In this document: positions 33,358 through 46,038 of the stretch, in pieces
Numbering within the stretch: position 1 is the first letter of the stretch
Layout: every line of letters starts with the position of its first letter
Assembly (NCBI GenBank): GCA_963930775.1
Contig: OZ005689.1
Location: forward strand, 21,395,262-21,459,261
Origin: Cliona cf. orientalis
Lineage: Eukaryota; Porifera; Demospongiae; Clionaida; Clionaidae
Reading direction: 5' to 3'
DNA: 64,000 nt
Translations under genes and position numbers: made by a program
Notes under the pieces: model-generated
Told to the model about the DNA's origin: nothing
The model's database searches: none
What the model saw: the letters and a program-made list of their open reading frames with translations, nothing else

Positions 33358-34358
33358 GAAAGTGAAATATAGATCATATTTGTATATGCTTTATAGTATT
33401 TTTCAATTGCACATACACTGTACAAAGGTCTCCTTACGATACCCAGCAGACAAAACTACCACTAACTAGAGCTCTCTAGAACACCAAACCCTCAGCGCGT
33501 TGCATGCATATGGCATTAGTTAAACCCTGAGCAGGCAACAATACAATGTTATAGCTAGCATAGCAGTATTGTTTGAGGATCAAGCTAACAGCAATAACAA
33601 CCATGGTGGCTGTTTTATGGAACTTCATACTACAATGCTGACATCAAGTGAGCATAGCACTATGGTGCAAAACACTCAACACAAGTGCACTGAACCCAAG
33701 TACTATTGTTGTTCACATGAATTTATTGATTGATAATTACCCTGGGTGTGCATGCACAGCAAGAGGTAAAGCAATCAGGTACTTTGTGAAATATTATTGG
33801 TAAGGATCAACAATGAAACAACTCTGCGCATTTAAGGCCTGGGTCAATGTAGAATTAACTACTTATGTTGCTACTTTCATGACATATAGCAATGTATAAA
33901 TAAATTCTATAAGCATGATTCAGTAGTCATATGATAGAGTAGACTTAACAGTTCTGAAAAATTCGAATTAGATTAGCTAATTAGTAAACAAATGACGTCA
34001 CCAAAGCAATGATATCACCCGCTTTAGTAACATAAATCAATAGAGGCGGAGATCAAAATCACCCCTGACGGACACCACACTCACACAGATAGTTTATATC
34101 AATGTAAACTTACTGACAACTGAAGGGGGTTCCAGTAGGTAGGCCAGAACAGTCGAGGCCTATATCTCACCGCTCTTCGAGGTCGTCAGAGGTACACGTT
34201 CACGATAACTACTCGACGGTTTTATAACTTCCAACTTTCCCCCGCCGTATCTAACGTTTAATCATAGTAATTCAACTTATCCTATACTAAATAAGTCTGT
34301 CAAACGGTGGTAAGACCTCCGCCTCGAACGCTCTCTACTTTACCAACTATCTAGCTAG
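33358..34358. other. Probable intron or upstream DNA
   Basis: Includes the dispersed repeat at 33725-33855 that also occurs at 840-965. A donor-like CAGTTGTCAGTAAGTTTAC lies near 34110 on the minus strand. Confidence 0.35.
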
Positions 34359-34852
34359 CAGGGTTTCATTTAGGATTTTCGTCAAGGGGGGGCAAACGCG
34401 ACAATTTCAGAGTTAAGGGGGGGCAAAGACTATAGTATGTTTTTCCATCCGTGAAGAATGATGTTGTGCTCATTAACTTCATTATATTGGGGGGGTCTGG
34501 GGGTATGCTCCCCCAGGAAAATTTTTTAATGTTTCAACCTCTGAGACTGTTTCTGGTGGCTTCTGAGCACTCAGATGGGGAATGTCTGTCAATAATATCC
34601 ACTGGTTCCCCTCTATTTCAAGTCAAATATTGCAAGGATGTGGGATATGTCTCCTACCGCGCATAGCGCGAAGCTTTAGCTAAATTATGGCTTTAAAATG
34701 AGCAAAACTGCCGTTTTGGACACTTTCACCGTTTAAATCTTTTACTTATGCAATGTATTGCATGTATGGATGGTGGCTACTCTCAAGGGGGGGCAGCCAG
34801 CTTCCAAGGGGGGGCGAGTGACCCCTCCCGCCCCCCCCTAAATGAAACCCTG
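34359..34852. mobile_element. CAGGGTTTCATTT MITE with 5-bp target duplication
   Basis: A 494-bp element with ends CAGGGTTTCATTTAG and inverse, flanked by GCTAG at 34354-34358 and 34853-34857. It contains the palindromic GGGGTCTGGGGGTATGCTCC block that also occurs near the left end of the hAT at 5395-8599, suggesting a shared origin. Confidence 0.8.
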
Positions 34853-34857
34853 GCTAG

Positions 34858-37283
34858 CTATACTGCAATGTATCACATGACTTTACACTACTATAAATGG
34901 GGCGTGGTCACGTGCGCTTGACGTTTGGTGTGCGCTATTTGGAATATCGCGTTCTGTACTGGACCCAGGCCTTAACTACGCGGAGAAGCTCATTGTGTAA
35001 TCAACATTTGGGTTGAGCAGGTGTGGTAGACAACCGAGTAAGAAGAGTCATAGACTATATTATAGTGCTATATAATCTACAGTAGAGGACCACACTTCGC
35101 CGCCAGAAAGGCTTTCTTTTGAACACTGAGCTCAAGACATGCGCTTCACTCAGTGGGCCGGGCTTTCACTAAAGCTCGCGCACGTGCTGAGCATGTGCAT
35201 ACCGGTACATGACCTTTTGAGAATGTTGAGTGCCGCCGCTTGGGGAGAAGCCAAGAAGCTTACCATCAGCAAATTTAATGATGCCAAAACAGGCAAACAA
35301 AGTATTTTCAGTGGAATCCACACAATGCATGCATTTTGAAACGCCATAAGGAATGGTATAACACTGCAGTTTGGATTTGCAAATGAGGTATGTAGCAGCT
35401 AGCGAGTTAACAGAGAGATTGACAGACACACCTTGGTTACGGTAGCTATGGTAATTATTTTATCATACCTCATGCCCACACCTTGGTGTATAATATATGT
35501 GATTTAAGAAGCCTTCAGGACTGTAACAATAGTTGCCAGGAAATGACCCATGTCCTTGGGCTAAAACCCTTGGGTCGGTTCACACACACATTCTCTAATT
35601 TTCTACTCTCATCTCTCGTACTCTCTAGCTCTGGGTCTCTTTCTCCGTCAACTCTCACAGTATTAAGGAATGTTATAGAATTTCACTTATTTGTGTCTAG
35701 CATTCACTTGTCAGCTGTACGTACAGTAACTGATCAAGAATGTGACCTTTGACTGCAGAAAACTATCATACATGTTACTTACGCAAGTACTTTATTGTGA
35801 ATAACCATGTATCCATGGCACTAATAGTAACTTGCACTACACCCACCATTTTAAACAATTGGTATTGACATTCCAAAGGGTGCTACAGTAGCATAAAGGT
35901 CTTATCGAGTGTCAAGAGGGCACTTGTCATAGTACGTACATCGACTGCAAAATCTGAAATATTAATAAACATCTTACAAACAAGCTAGTGCTACCTGGTT
36001 CTACTGACACACTAAGAAATGCAAAAGCAATCAAGATATTAAAGTAGGACAAGGGAGTCCATCAGAGACGGTGGTGCCAACTCACTGAATCGGCCCACCA
36101 TCACCGGCACAGTGAATATGCCTTTTGTTAGACTAAACAAGGCCTCAGCTCTAAGCAAGTCTTCCATAAATGTGTATGCTAAATGTTTGTCTCACTTTTA
36201 TTTCAAACGCTTACTGGCACTTAGGTGCGTGAAGAAACACCTGGGAGGACAATGATAGCCTCTATTCTTTGCTGTATTTTGAAAAAGAAGAGGTGAAAAT
36301 CCTCCAAGATAACTTTCCTGGCTATTCTGGAAACTCAATTTTTGCTCCTTGCAGGCCTTCTTATCACTTTCAAGGCATAGTAGCACCTAATTTTTTAACA
36401 GTACACCTTTCCACAGATGTAATTAAGTACAAGTGTGGTAGCCATCTGTAGTAATTAGTGGTGGGTGTAGGTGGCTGAGAAATTTTCAATCTTTTGAGCT
36501 TGCACCACTAAGTGATGTAAGCCTGTGAGTATGTATTGTGGTTGCATAGCTGAGCAGACAAAGGGTGTATCTATTCACTGCACTGGACTACTTGGACTCA
36601 CCGTTGACCCCAAAATGTTAACCAAAAACTGATTTTGCATTGATGGGCAGTCCTAGAATGCCTGTCATGCCCCTTCTCTGATCGGGAAGATATATTTTAT
36701 GCTTGCTTGGTCTAAATCAGATCAGGCATTCATGTCAGGCAGGTGAAAGTCAGTAACTGTTATGATAGCTATTTTTAAGCTGGTCAGTGGCATTTGAGTG
36801 TATCCTAGCTACTGAAAACCGTAACATGCAGGTTTTTTTATTCCTTTCCCATATCTGTACCATACTAAGTGACAATACACGTATACACATACAGACTGAT
36901 TAAATTCTATAGACAGCCTTATTAATTTTAGCAAACTTAACATAGCTGAAATCATACTCAAGATATAGCTCCATTACGGGTACACATTCATCATGCTCAA
37001 GGTAGCTCCTCCAGATTATACGTGCATGTATCTGAATAGCTAGTGGTATGTCTCCTAGTGATTATTTCTTCCTGAGAGCTAGTGTATTAGCTAATAATAT
37101 TGAGTATCAAGGTATGGAGTTAGTAAAAGTTTCCTATCTGCATTCGGGTCATTTGCAAAGCATAGGACAATCGGTGGCAGAGGAGGCTCAGACTAGCTGT
37201 AGCGGGCACAGGGCTGGTTTGATTGATGATCCTATGATTGAGCATCAATTTATTGATGTCCCTACATGTAGCCACAGCTTCCT
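34858..37283. other. Intergenic DNA, no firm gene
   Basis: Two and a half kilobases without a clear coding pattern. A plus-strand open stretch at 37048-37317 (MELVKVSYLHSGHL...) runs into the end of the CACTA element and is not convincing. Confidence 0.35.
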
Positions 37284-38440
37284 CCCTAGTAAAAATACTT
37301 GCGAAGATCTTGTATGATCTTGCATGATGTTCTGAGTATTTCTGGGGTAACGTAAGATAAGGTATATCTTACATAATCCCATTACTATCACCCTGTAAGA
37401 TCTCCAATGATCTTACAATATCTGTAGTTTGAAAATTTATCAAATTCTGTGGTACCTCTATCCTGCAAGATCCTGTGGGATCACCCGTAGGTCTTGCATG
37501 ACTGAGCTGGGATCAGTCATATGAAATCTCTCAGTGGCGTAGGCAGGGGGGGTGCTCAGGGGGCTCGAGCACCCCCCTCTGCTCTTGGCCTAGTCAGTGC
37601 CTAGTTCAGATAGTCCATAGAACAGCCTCATCCAGCACCCCCTTGGCTACTCCAAACTATCATCTACTACAAAAAAAACAGCTTAGAAGACTGTTAGAAA
37701 CTTATCTTATCCCAAGATCTGGCCGAAAACCTTGAGCTAGCTCGCTAGCTACATTCAGAACGCGTTCTCTTTGACAATTTGAACTTCGACCTTGACGGTT
37801 AATAAGTGGGCGTGGCTTAAAATTTTGCACGCGCGCAAAGCGCGCATATTCCAGCACCCCCTTACCTAAAATCCTGGCTACGCCCCTGTCTCTACCAATT
37901 CCGTGATACCTCTATCATAGAGATTATTACATGATCACCCATAAATCTTGCATGACTAAGCTGGGATCAGTCATGTGAAATCTCAATCAATTCCGTGACA
38001 GCTGTATCCCAGAGATTCTTACAGGATCACCGATAGACCTTGCATGACTGAGCTGGGATCAATCATATGAAATCTCTACCAATTCCGTGACAGCTGTATC
38101 CCAAAGATTCTTACAAGATCACCCATAGATCTTACACAACTGAGCTGGGATCAGTCATGTGTAATCTGAACCAATTCCATGACATCTCTATCATAGAGAT
38201 TCTTACAGGATCACCCACAGATCCTGCATGACTGAGCTGGGATCAATCATGTGAAATCTCTACCAATTCCGTGACGGCTGTATCCCAAAGATTCTTGCAA
38301 GATCACCCATGCATAGATCTTGTACAACTGTGCTGCATGGGATCAGTCATGTAAAATCTGAACAAATTCCATGACATGTGTATCCCAGAGTTTCCTACAA
38401 GATCACCCCTAGATCTGAGTATGTAAGCTATATCACTGTG
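37284..38440. repeat. Left subterminal repeats of the CACTA-like element
   Basis: About seven imperfect units of roughly 92 bp: ATTCCRTGACAGCTGTATCC, GATTCTTACARGATCACC, GACTGAGCTGGGATCA. Such arrays are where EnSpm transposases bind. Interrupted by the MITE at 37532-37888. Confidence 0.75.
37532..37888. mobile_element. hAT-type MITE in the subterminal repeats
   Basis: A 357-bp element with ends CAGTGGCGTAGGCAGG and near-inverse CCTGGCTACGCCCCTG, flanked by TCTCT at 37527-37531 and 37889-37893. It splits a GAAATCTCTACCAATTCC unit of the array, so it inserted after the CACTA-like element was in place. Confidence 0.85.
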
Positions 38441-39029
38441 TGTTTCATGTGTTTGAATAGCTGTCTGCCAGCTGGTCTGTTCACACCTTGTTTCTGAGTA
38501 TGCCCTTTGCACTCCACCACATGTAGCAGGAATAGAAGAAGCTAGCATTATATTCAGTAAGCTTTCTCTCTATACCTACTATGGATGAAAATCAGAAGAA
38601 AACTTTCATGGTAAAGTTCCCCTAATGTTATATTATTAACAATTATTGTATGCTTTAGGATGGTGCCTGTGTGCATTCTGTAGCTAAGTCCACCTGAGTG
38701 GTACAGGAAACAAGATGGTGTAGGGTGTTTGCATGTAATTCTGACATGCATATTAGCTGCACTTGGCTTCAAGATTGTGTATGGAGTAAGTCAAGGAATG
38801 CCATGGGTTAATCTGAATGTAATACGCAGGAGATAATTGACTTGGATGCATTTGAAGCATTCCAGGAAAGGATGGGAAAGCGTAAACAAAAATGTAATGA
38901 CCTTTATTGCTCCTAATGTATCTTGTGGTCAGTATGATGAGAATATTATTTTACAGAATATCCAGGAGAACAGCAGCAATGAAAACAAAAAGTAAACATT
39001 TAACTGTTAAATACATCATACCTGTATAC

Positions 39030-41895
39030 TTAATGGTGTTCATAATTGTTCGGGATTTTGACGACATAATCAACACTTAAATGACCACAGCATACTTGAA
39101 CACATTTGCAAACTATTTGCGAGACTGGTACAGCACAAACTGGTAATAATTGCTTTGAAACGGGCACAAAGAAAGCACTTAACAAATCAATGTCCGCGTA
39201 ACTCTTTAAGATATCCCTACATGGATTTCCGATACTCTTGAGAAGTGAATTGGGTGACGTCTGAAAGGGCTGAAGAAGTGTTAAGGCTGGAGAACTCGGA
39301 CACAAACAGAATTTTTTAATTATACCACAGTATTCTGCAGTCCCGTCGAAATAGCAACATACTGAGCTGTCCCTTTTACCATCTTCTCCTCTGCCATAAT
39401 TTGCTGAATAGAGCATTGATCCCTGATGATACAGCCGATGGAAAGTCAGTACTTGACTGGTGTTCACAAAAGATGAGGAAAATACTTGGATTGCCCTTCG
39501 CTCCTCTGGTGAGAGGCTGGATGACTGTGGAATTCCCACTGTATATGTTCCTGGAGTCAACTCAGACATGTTTTTCCTTTTATCTGTACCTGGACGGAGA
39601 AACTTGAGAGTTTCTTCACTTCATAGTGAATAAGCTGCTCTACTATAGTACTCAGGGTGTACGATACATCAGTAGAAAAGACCAACGGATCGGCTATTCT
39701 ATGTTTAGAGTGGATCATAGAATTCATATGTCCATTCATACTTTCAAACCCGAAAGCCGAGTGAGTCCAGAGTGGTCCCCATAACTTTACGTAGTCGGCT
39801 AAGTGTATGAGAAGATGAGAGTTCAGTGGACAAGAAGTAGCCCCATATAGTTCTGGTAACAACTCGTAAAATACGGCAAGCATGTCGTCAGCAGCTTGTG
39901 TTTGTACTATGCTAAGTTTCGACTGAATTAGAATGTGCATGGCACATACTAGTAAAGAAAAGTGATGGACGTAAAGGGGCGGAAGAACCGTCAAGAGCAG
40001 TGGAAGAGTAGTAGAGTAGCCAGTTCCTCAGCTCACTTGCTTTCCAATATGCTGCGGGGAATACGACTGAACTCATGTGGAGGGCGTTGTTTCAACAAAT
40101 TCTTGTCAATTTGCTTGATAAATCTACCTATGTATCCACCGCACTTGGTAGATGTCATCCATGTTTCAAGGAGTTTTTTTGTTACACCACAGTGCATATA
40201 GTCTATTGGAATGCCCTTCACTAGATCAACAACTCCTACTAAAAGGAGATCTTCCTTTGATTCCATCCACTGCTTCACCATCTTGCTCTGCTTGAATGCC
40301 TGCTTGGACTATTGAGTTATGAGTTATTCGCGGATAGTGTGTGCCAGGTAGGTACACATGTGTATGATTTTGAGTCACGCCTGGGTGTAGACAGGTCGGA
40401 CAACCATTGTAGCCATTATGCTGTTTCATGTTCATTGCCAGTGCTCTTGCTATTAAGTCAAACACCCCAAAGAGAGATTGTAATCGTATAGTTTGCAGTA
40501 GTCCAGCTGGAGATTTAATCTTGAGACCACTATTTGATAGTCTTTGCAAAGTAATTTTGACAGGCTTCAAAAGAATATTCATGAGTGGCGTCTCTCCAAC
40601 CCAGATAGCGAGTGTGACTATATTATCTCTCAACATTCTGATGCTCGGTGGGAGACCAGCAAAGGCCAGAAACACTGGATAAATGGACAGTCGAGCAGAT
40701 TTGAAAGGTTGAATTCCATCAGTGTTGATTATTGCACCAATGTGTTCACGGTCAAGTGTTCCATGATACCCATCTCCAGTGTGAATGTCATATATTGCGT
40801 GACGGATTTCTCTTGAGCAGTAATCTAGCTCTCCCAATTCCCTGCAGATGGAAATTTATAATGTCAACAAAAGTACACCATTAAATAAATTATACAGAGT
40901 AATAGTGGTAGCTATAATTAAAAAAATTCATAACACAAAAGGCAAGTGCATGGGGCACAAGACTAGAATTATGCATATGGGTAAATGATACTGTAGTATA
41001 TAACAGTAGTGTCCTGGGAAAGCACTCTACCATAGTTCCCAATTTTTTCACTGCCTGGGTTCTTGCATGGGACATTACGGTACTATTATGCAAGGTCATT
41101 AACTTACTTCTTAAAATGTTGCTGATGGTTCTGTCGGGCTTGAGTGTAATGAGGTAATTTGGCTCCTTTCCTTGGCATTCTGCATTTGTGCACTTTTGCT
41201 GCTTTCCAGTTAGTTCAGTGTGGCGGTCTGGACAAAATAATCTTCTTTTGTTTCAGCTTGAGTGCTTTTGGAAAAACTTTTTTAGTACGTAAATCGACTG
41301 TGGCAGCTTGCTTCCAGGAGGACAAAGTAACTGAAGTAATTGAAGTAGCATCAATATTTGCAGAGAAAGGCAGCTTACATGCACGCTTGAGTTCCATGAT
41401 AGCACAGTATGCGCCACATACTGTAATGTTCGCACCATCGTATAGTGGTTCAAATAAATTGAAATCAACTTCCATGCTCTCATCTGCATCAAAATCAGAC
41501 TCAGAATCACCGTCAGAGTCTTCATCCAGCTGTTCTGGGTTGGGATCTCCTGTTTCGAAATCAGAGTTTTCTGGATTAAGCTCAGGGTCAAGGTCAGGAT
41601 TCCATGGATCTAAGTCGGATGGCTCACTGTCGAGGTCCGAATTCTCCAGATCGAGGTCACGATTCTCTGGATCTAAGTCGGATGGCTCACTGTCGAGGTC
41701 CGAATTCTCCGGATCGAGGTCAGGATTCCCTGGATCTAAGTCGGATGGCTCACTGTCGAGGTCCGAATTCTCCGGATCGAGGTCAGGATTCCCTGGATCT
41801 AAGTCGGATGGCTCACTGTCGAGGTCCGAATTCTCCAGATCGATATTAGGATTCCCTGGATCAAGGTCTGATTGCTCAGAGTCATGTTGAGTCAT
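39030..41895 (-). pseudogene. tnp2-type (EnSpm/CACTA) transposase, several frameshifts
   Basis: Read from 41895. The acidic N-terminus has near-identical repeats of DLDPENSDLDSEPS, followed by EPLYDGANITVCGAYCAIME, LLQLLQLLCPPGSKLP and a cysteine pair region. An intron follows at about 41105-40842 (GTAAGT...CTGCAG). The core has DIHTGDGYH, INTDGIQPFKSARLSIYP, LAFAGLPPSIRMLRDNIV, NGYNGCPTCLHPG and GIPIDYMHCGVTKKLLE. The later part has LLPELYGATSC, HLLIHLADYVKLWGPLWTHS and AFGFESMNGHM, typical of tnp2 C-termini. The tail ends at 39030. Frame changes near 41355, 40280, 40035 and 39990 break the gene. In the family the protein cuts and joins the element's ends. Confidence 0.8.
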
Positions 41896-42605
41896 GCTGT
41901 ATAATATATGAACACACGTATCTTATCAATGTACTAGTATGTACAGATCCACTTGAGTTATCATCTTTTAATAGATAGAAGGGGTGGGGTGGGATTTATA
42001 TATGCATTTAACACCTGGCTCTTTAAATTTTGCACGCACACAGTGCATACTTGAATACTTGCTCCTCAAAAGGCTCTCTAGAAATTATGACTAGTAACCT
42101 CCGTACTCAAGCTTGCTGTAGCTGTATACACATGCAGTTAATTGTAGTTCCTCTAGCTGCTTCTCACTTGCATAGCCTAAAATTTTATGTACCAATCAAC
42201 TTCACCTTGAACATTGCCCGCTCTTTCTTAGTCGCCATAGAGTAGTCTTGGGTACAGGTGCTGTTTTATCACGTATATACCGTCGGTATGCCCCTCTTTT
42301 CTTGGAAGCTGCGTTCTCCATACTTGATTTATCGCTCTCAGCTTAATTTGAATTTGGCTCCGCCCACTTGCTCGCGCTATGCGCTGCGCGTGCGAGCTCG
42401 CTCCATGGTTCCAGATCCAGATAAATCGATACCGGATCCAAGCGGCTAGCGCGCGCGGCGTCATTGCATTGCATAGCACATGCTATACTAACGCACGTGA
42501 TATTATCGCACCTAGTACTACCTGAACTTGAAACGCGTTAACGCAAGCAAGCTGCTGTGGGGAACTACTCCTGGATCTTTTTATACAAGCGATCGAAAGT
42601 CCAAG
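41896..42605. promoter_or_regulatory. Shared upstream region of two divergent transposon genes
   Basis: About 0.7 kb between the start of the tnp2 gene (minus) and the first ATG of the BEN gene (plus). GC-rich with palindromic CTCGCGC and GCGCTGCGCG near 42370-42460. No TATA box is assigned. That it drives both genes is inferred from the arrangement only. Confidence 0.4.
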
Positions 42606-44318
42606 ATGGCGTGCAATACTAGTGCAAGTAGCAGTGATCTATCTGAATGTAGCGACGAACCTGTTATAAGCGACGCGGAGTATGATGACGACAAGATACG
42701 GCAAAAAAGATCGAAGAAGCCACCTGCTAGATATGTTGACGCATTTCAAAGTGACAAAGAAGGGCTAGAAGTTGAAATGAAAGACAGTAAATTCTAAGAA
42801 ATTATGTAGTTAGTAGCAGTGTATGCGTGCATTCAGTAGCGAGGTGTGATGTATGAAGATTTACTTTCACACGTATGATGCTGTAGGCAAGATTCGTGTG
42901 AAGTGTAACCAGACTGGTAAACTGTTCAGCATGAAAGTTACAACACTGTGTAGAGAGGATGGTGACCCCTTGGAAAAGGATGATTTAGTGGAAGGCACAC
43001 AGCTGGTCATGACTTTGCCCTATTCAGTTACATTTCAAGAGATAATCTCTCCCCTTGCTCCTCGAACAAAGAGTAAGTACCTACGGTTGTAAATTAAGGA
43101 ATCCTCAATATAGTCATCAGGCCATGCAGAAAAAAATCTAGAATTCTCGTCTGCCTGTTATTTTTCCCATGGCATGTATGTATTCCTTTGATGCGTACTG
43201 GGCAAATACAGTCGTGGGGGAAAAGGTTGTCGTACTTGAGGGATACATGCCAGTACTGAAATAGTTATTATTAAATTTTAATAATGTACGTCTTTTAAAA
43301 AAGAACCTGGGAACCTTATTGAGCTAGTTTACAACTTGCACCTTCATAGTTATGTTACCTGTTATACACTTGGCCTATTTGTAAATAGATACAAAGAGCA
43401 GGCCACTAAAGCGTCCCAATGAAAGGAAACCAGTTCCTGATGCGAAGAAGTTAGTTGATAAGGAGAACGCATTGGCTGTCAATAAGGGTGACCTTCAGGC
43501 GGAAAATAAGCGAGTAGTGAACAAAGAATCTGCTAGCTGCCAAAACTGAGGTATGTAAACTAACATTTACAATAGGGTGTGTACAATATTATAGTACATG
43601 CTTGTTTAGTGCATACATGAAAACAATATCTTGTACATTTGCAGTTTTTGAAGTCAAAGATTGATGGTCAGAAAGGTGACACTCACAGAGATGAAACTGG
43701 CACAACGGAAGATAGACAAGAGATAGACCAAGACGTCACTGAAAAAGTAAGGATTAACAAACACAGAAAAAGAGCATGTTAATTTTCAATTTGATTAGAT
43801 CGACGGTCTTACAAAGCTGGACAGCAAAATCGACACTAATTAAGCTGCTGCAAGGAAGAGATGATGTGCGTCCAGGTATTGGTAAGATTGCAGTAAAGGC
43901 AGAGGAGCCAGAATTTGTGGTACGTTTGCAATCCATAGCCAATACTGCAGCGGTGCAGTAATCGTATATACTATGCCATTGTCTTTTAAGGTTGATGGTA
44001 TCAATCTTTTGCGTGTACCAGCTAAAGATGTAAATGCATATGGACGAGCTTTGTTGGACTTGCTCTTTACTAAGCAAGAGCAAAAGTCATCTATTGTAAT
44101 GAAATCAAAGAAGAACAGCAAGCCACCACTAGACCAAGCTCGTGTGGAAAAGATGTTTGGTAAGATTATTAGAATTAATATTTATTGCTAAGATTATGAC
44201 ATTGTACTTTCATTTTTTCTTTAGCTTGTATAGAGCAAAGATACGGCGACTCTTATAGCCACTCCGAATTGATGAGCACTCTTAATCAGAAATGTAGAGA
44301 TGCTAAACCCAACAGTTG
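42606..44318 (+). pseudogene. BEN-domain protein carried by the CACTA-like element
   Basis: Multi-exon gene divergent from the transposase. An acidic/basic N-terminal piece starts at 42606, with DDDKIRQKRSKKPPARYVDA. A second piece is at 42853-43073 (KIRVKCNQTGKLFSMKV...), then GT-AG exons 43389-43550, 43645-43746, 43799-43919, 43991-44159 and 44225-44318. The last two join to VDGINLLRVPAKDVNAYGRA, LLDLLFTKQEQKSS, PPLDQARVEKMFACIEQRYG, which has the helical pattern and L-FT-E spacing of a BEN domain (DNA or protein binding, found in chromatin proteins and some viruses and transposons). Stops at 42797 and 43546, and a frame change near 43840, suggest damage or mis-joined exons. The most likely role is binding element ends as an accessory protein; inferred. 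Confidence 0.6.
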
Positions 44319-44449
44319 AAATGGACAGTACAACAAAAGTAACTGTATCATGTACTTTAATCACTAAAACATTATTCATTAAATAATCAATTTTACCTCA
44401 TTTTGTAAATACAGTGGTCATAACATTAAATTTTTATTCAAATTTCTAC

Positions 44450-45018
44450 CTCAATATTATGCAAGATTATTGCTGCAAAATTTTTGCCAAGTTCTTGTAG
44501 GATCATATCTAAGGATAAGTAAGAACACCCATAGAATCATGTAAGATCACATGCATGGTCTTGTATTGATCTTGCAGAAGTCTTACAATAATTATTAGTA
44601 AGATCTTGCTAGACTCTTGTGGAAAATCATAAGAACACTCATGATTACATGTAAGATCTTGCTAGAATCTTGTGGAAAATCATAAGAACACTTGTGATTA
44701 TATATAAGATCTTGTTAGAATCTTGTGGAAAATCATAAGAATACTCATTATTATATGTAAGATCTTGCTAGAATCTTGTGGAAAATCTTAAGAACACTTG
44801 TGATTATATGTAAGATCTTGTTAGAATCTTGTGGAAAATCATAAGAATACTCATGATTATATGTAAGATCTTGCTAGAATCTTCATAGAATCTTGGTAAG
44901 ATCCTAACATAAGATCATGCAGGTTCCTGGTTCCAAAACCACACATGATCTTGTTTGGGATTCTTGAAATATCCTGTGTGATTATCCCCAAAGATCTTGC
45001 GAGATATTTTTACTAGGG
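44450..45018. repeat. Right subterminal repeats of the CACTA-like element
   Basis: Five tandem units of about 53 bp between 44610 and 44890 (GTGGAAAATCATAAGAACAC, GTAAGATCTTGCTAGAATC), then degenerate AAGATCTTG motifs to the end. They share the AAGATCTT core with the left block in inverted orientation, although unit length differs. Confidence 0.8.
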
Positions 45019-45376
45019 CTATCACTGAATGCAGCTGATTTTTATCATAGCTACACAGTTACTGTCTATTAGCAAGGCAACTATATACAGAGGTCAAATA
45101 TCATCCAGAATCACACCATGGTGGCAAAAACAGAAGGATTGGTACAAGGCTATTAGCTATTAAACCCTCAAAACATGACAACTGGAGAGCTAAATAATTA
45201 TTTAGCACTGATTTGTGCCATTTTTGGGGTCAAAGGTGATTCCAGTAGTCCAATCCAGTGAACGTCCCCAGGGAAACATATTGTGTACAAATGACTCGGT
45301 AGGTTGAAGTGTACCTGGTATATATTATCATAGAGTCGGTAGACTCTATAAGTAGGGATGGCACGGATACTCCATA
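45019..45376. other. Intergenic DNA, no gene seen
   Basis: Unique sequence between the CACTA-like element and the next MITE. Confidence 0.4.
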
Positions 45377-46038
45377 TGTGACCGGATCTGAGAAAACCCG
45401 CCATATTCATCAATCCATGAAATTTTAGTTAGCTGTATATTTGGATTGCTGTATCATAGGGCTAACCTGCCTCCAAGTCTGAGACCCATTGCGCGCTTGG
45501 CTGTGGAGCTAGAGCGCTTTGTTTGCGATCGCGCCACACCCTCAATAATCGAGAAATTACGGTCTAAAGGCGTTGCTATGCACGCGTATGGCGTTTCCGC
45601 ATACTACGCGTGACCCGGAAATCAATTAAATGGACATGGGCGGAGCCGTTCGAAATGAACGTAAAGATTGAGCAAGAGTTGAATTTCGGTGTTGACAACG
45701 ACAGCCGATTGTTCTTAGATGCCCAAGAAGCTGAAAAGGTGAGCGAACATACAGTAGTTCGATGAATCTAGCTGTATCTAGGTAGAGAATTCTAATTACC
45801 GCCCATAGCAACGGGCTCCGTGTACGGCCGCCGTACTAACTAGGTAAGTCAAAATGAAGGCTTATTTCGTCTTGGTAACTTACATTTACTCTCCGTAGGC
45901 GGTGGTAACAGTTAGTAGAAGGGTTCTTTGACATAAATATGACGGACTTCGATATTTTTTGACTGTTGATACTAAAAACGTGCATTGCGCCATATGCGCG
46001 TTTTGACAATATGCCGGGTTTTCTCAGATTCGGTCACA
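45377..46038. mobile_element. TGTGACCGG MITE, diverged full copy
   Basis: 662 bp, both ends present (TGTGACCGGATCTGAG and inverse), TA on each side. The end sequence GGATCTGAGAAAAC is closer to the MITE in the helicase (23612-23903) than the other copies are, bridging the two families. Confidence 0.85.

Larger units (their letters stand above)
37284..45018. mobile_element. EnSpm/CACTA-like transposon, 7.7 kb
   Basis: The left end CCCTAGTAAAAATACTTGCG is inverse to the right end CGAGATATTTTTACTAGGG. CT flanks both sides. It encodes a tnp2-type transposase on the minus strand and a BEN-domain gene on the plus strand, divergent from a shared interval. Each end holds a block of subterminal repeats rich in AAGATCTT. 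The ends read CCCTAG rather than CACTA. Overall architecture, transposase type and subterminal repeats support EnSpm/CACTA. Confidence 0.8.

Noticed and set aside
37048-37317. Plus-strand open stretch of 89 codons
   Set aside because: It runs across the boundary of the CACTA-like element and shows no motif or splice support.
41159-41890. Ser-rich plus-strand open frame of 243 codons
   Set aside because: It is the antisense shadow of the acidic DLDPENSDLDSEPS repeats of the minus-strand tnp2 gene.
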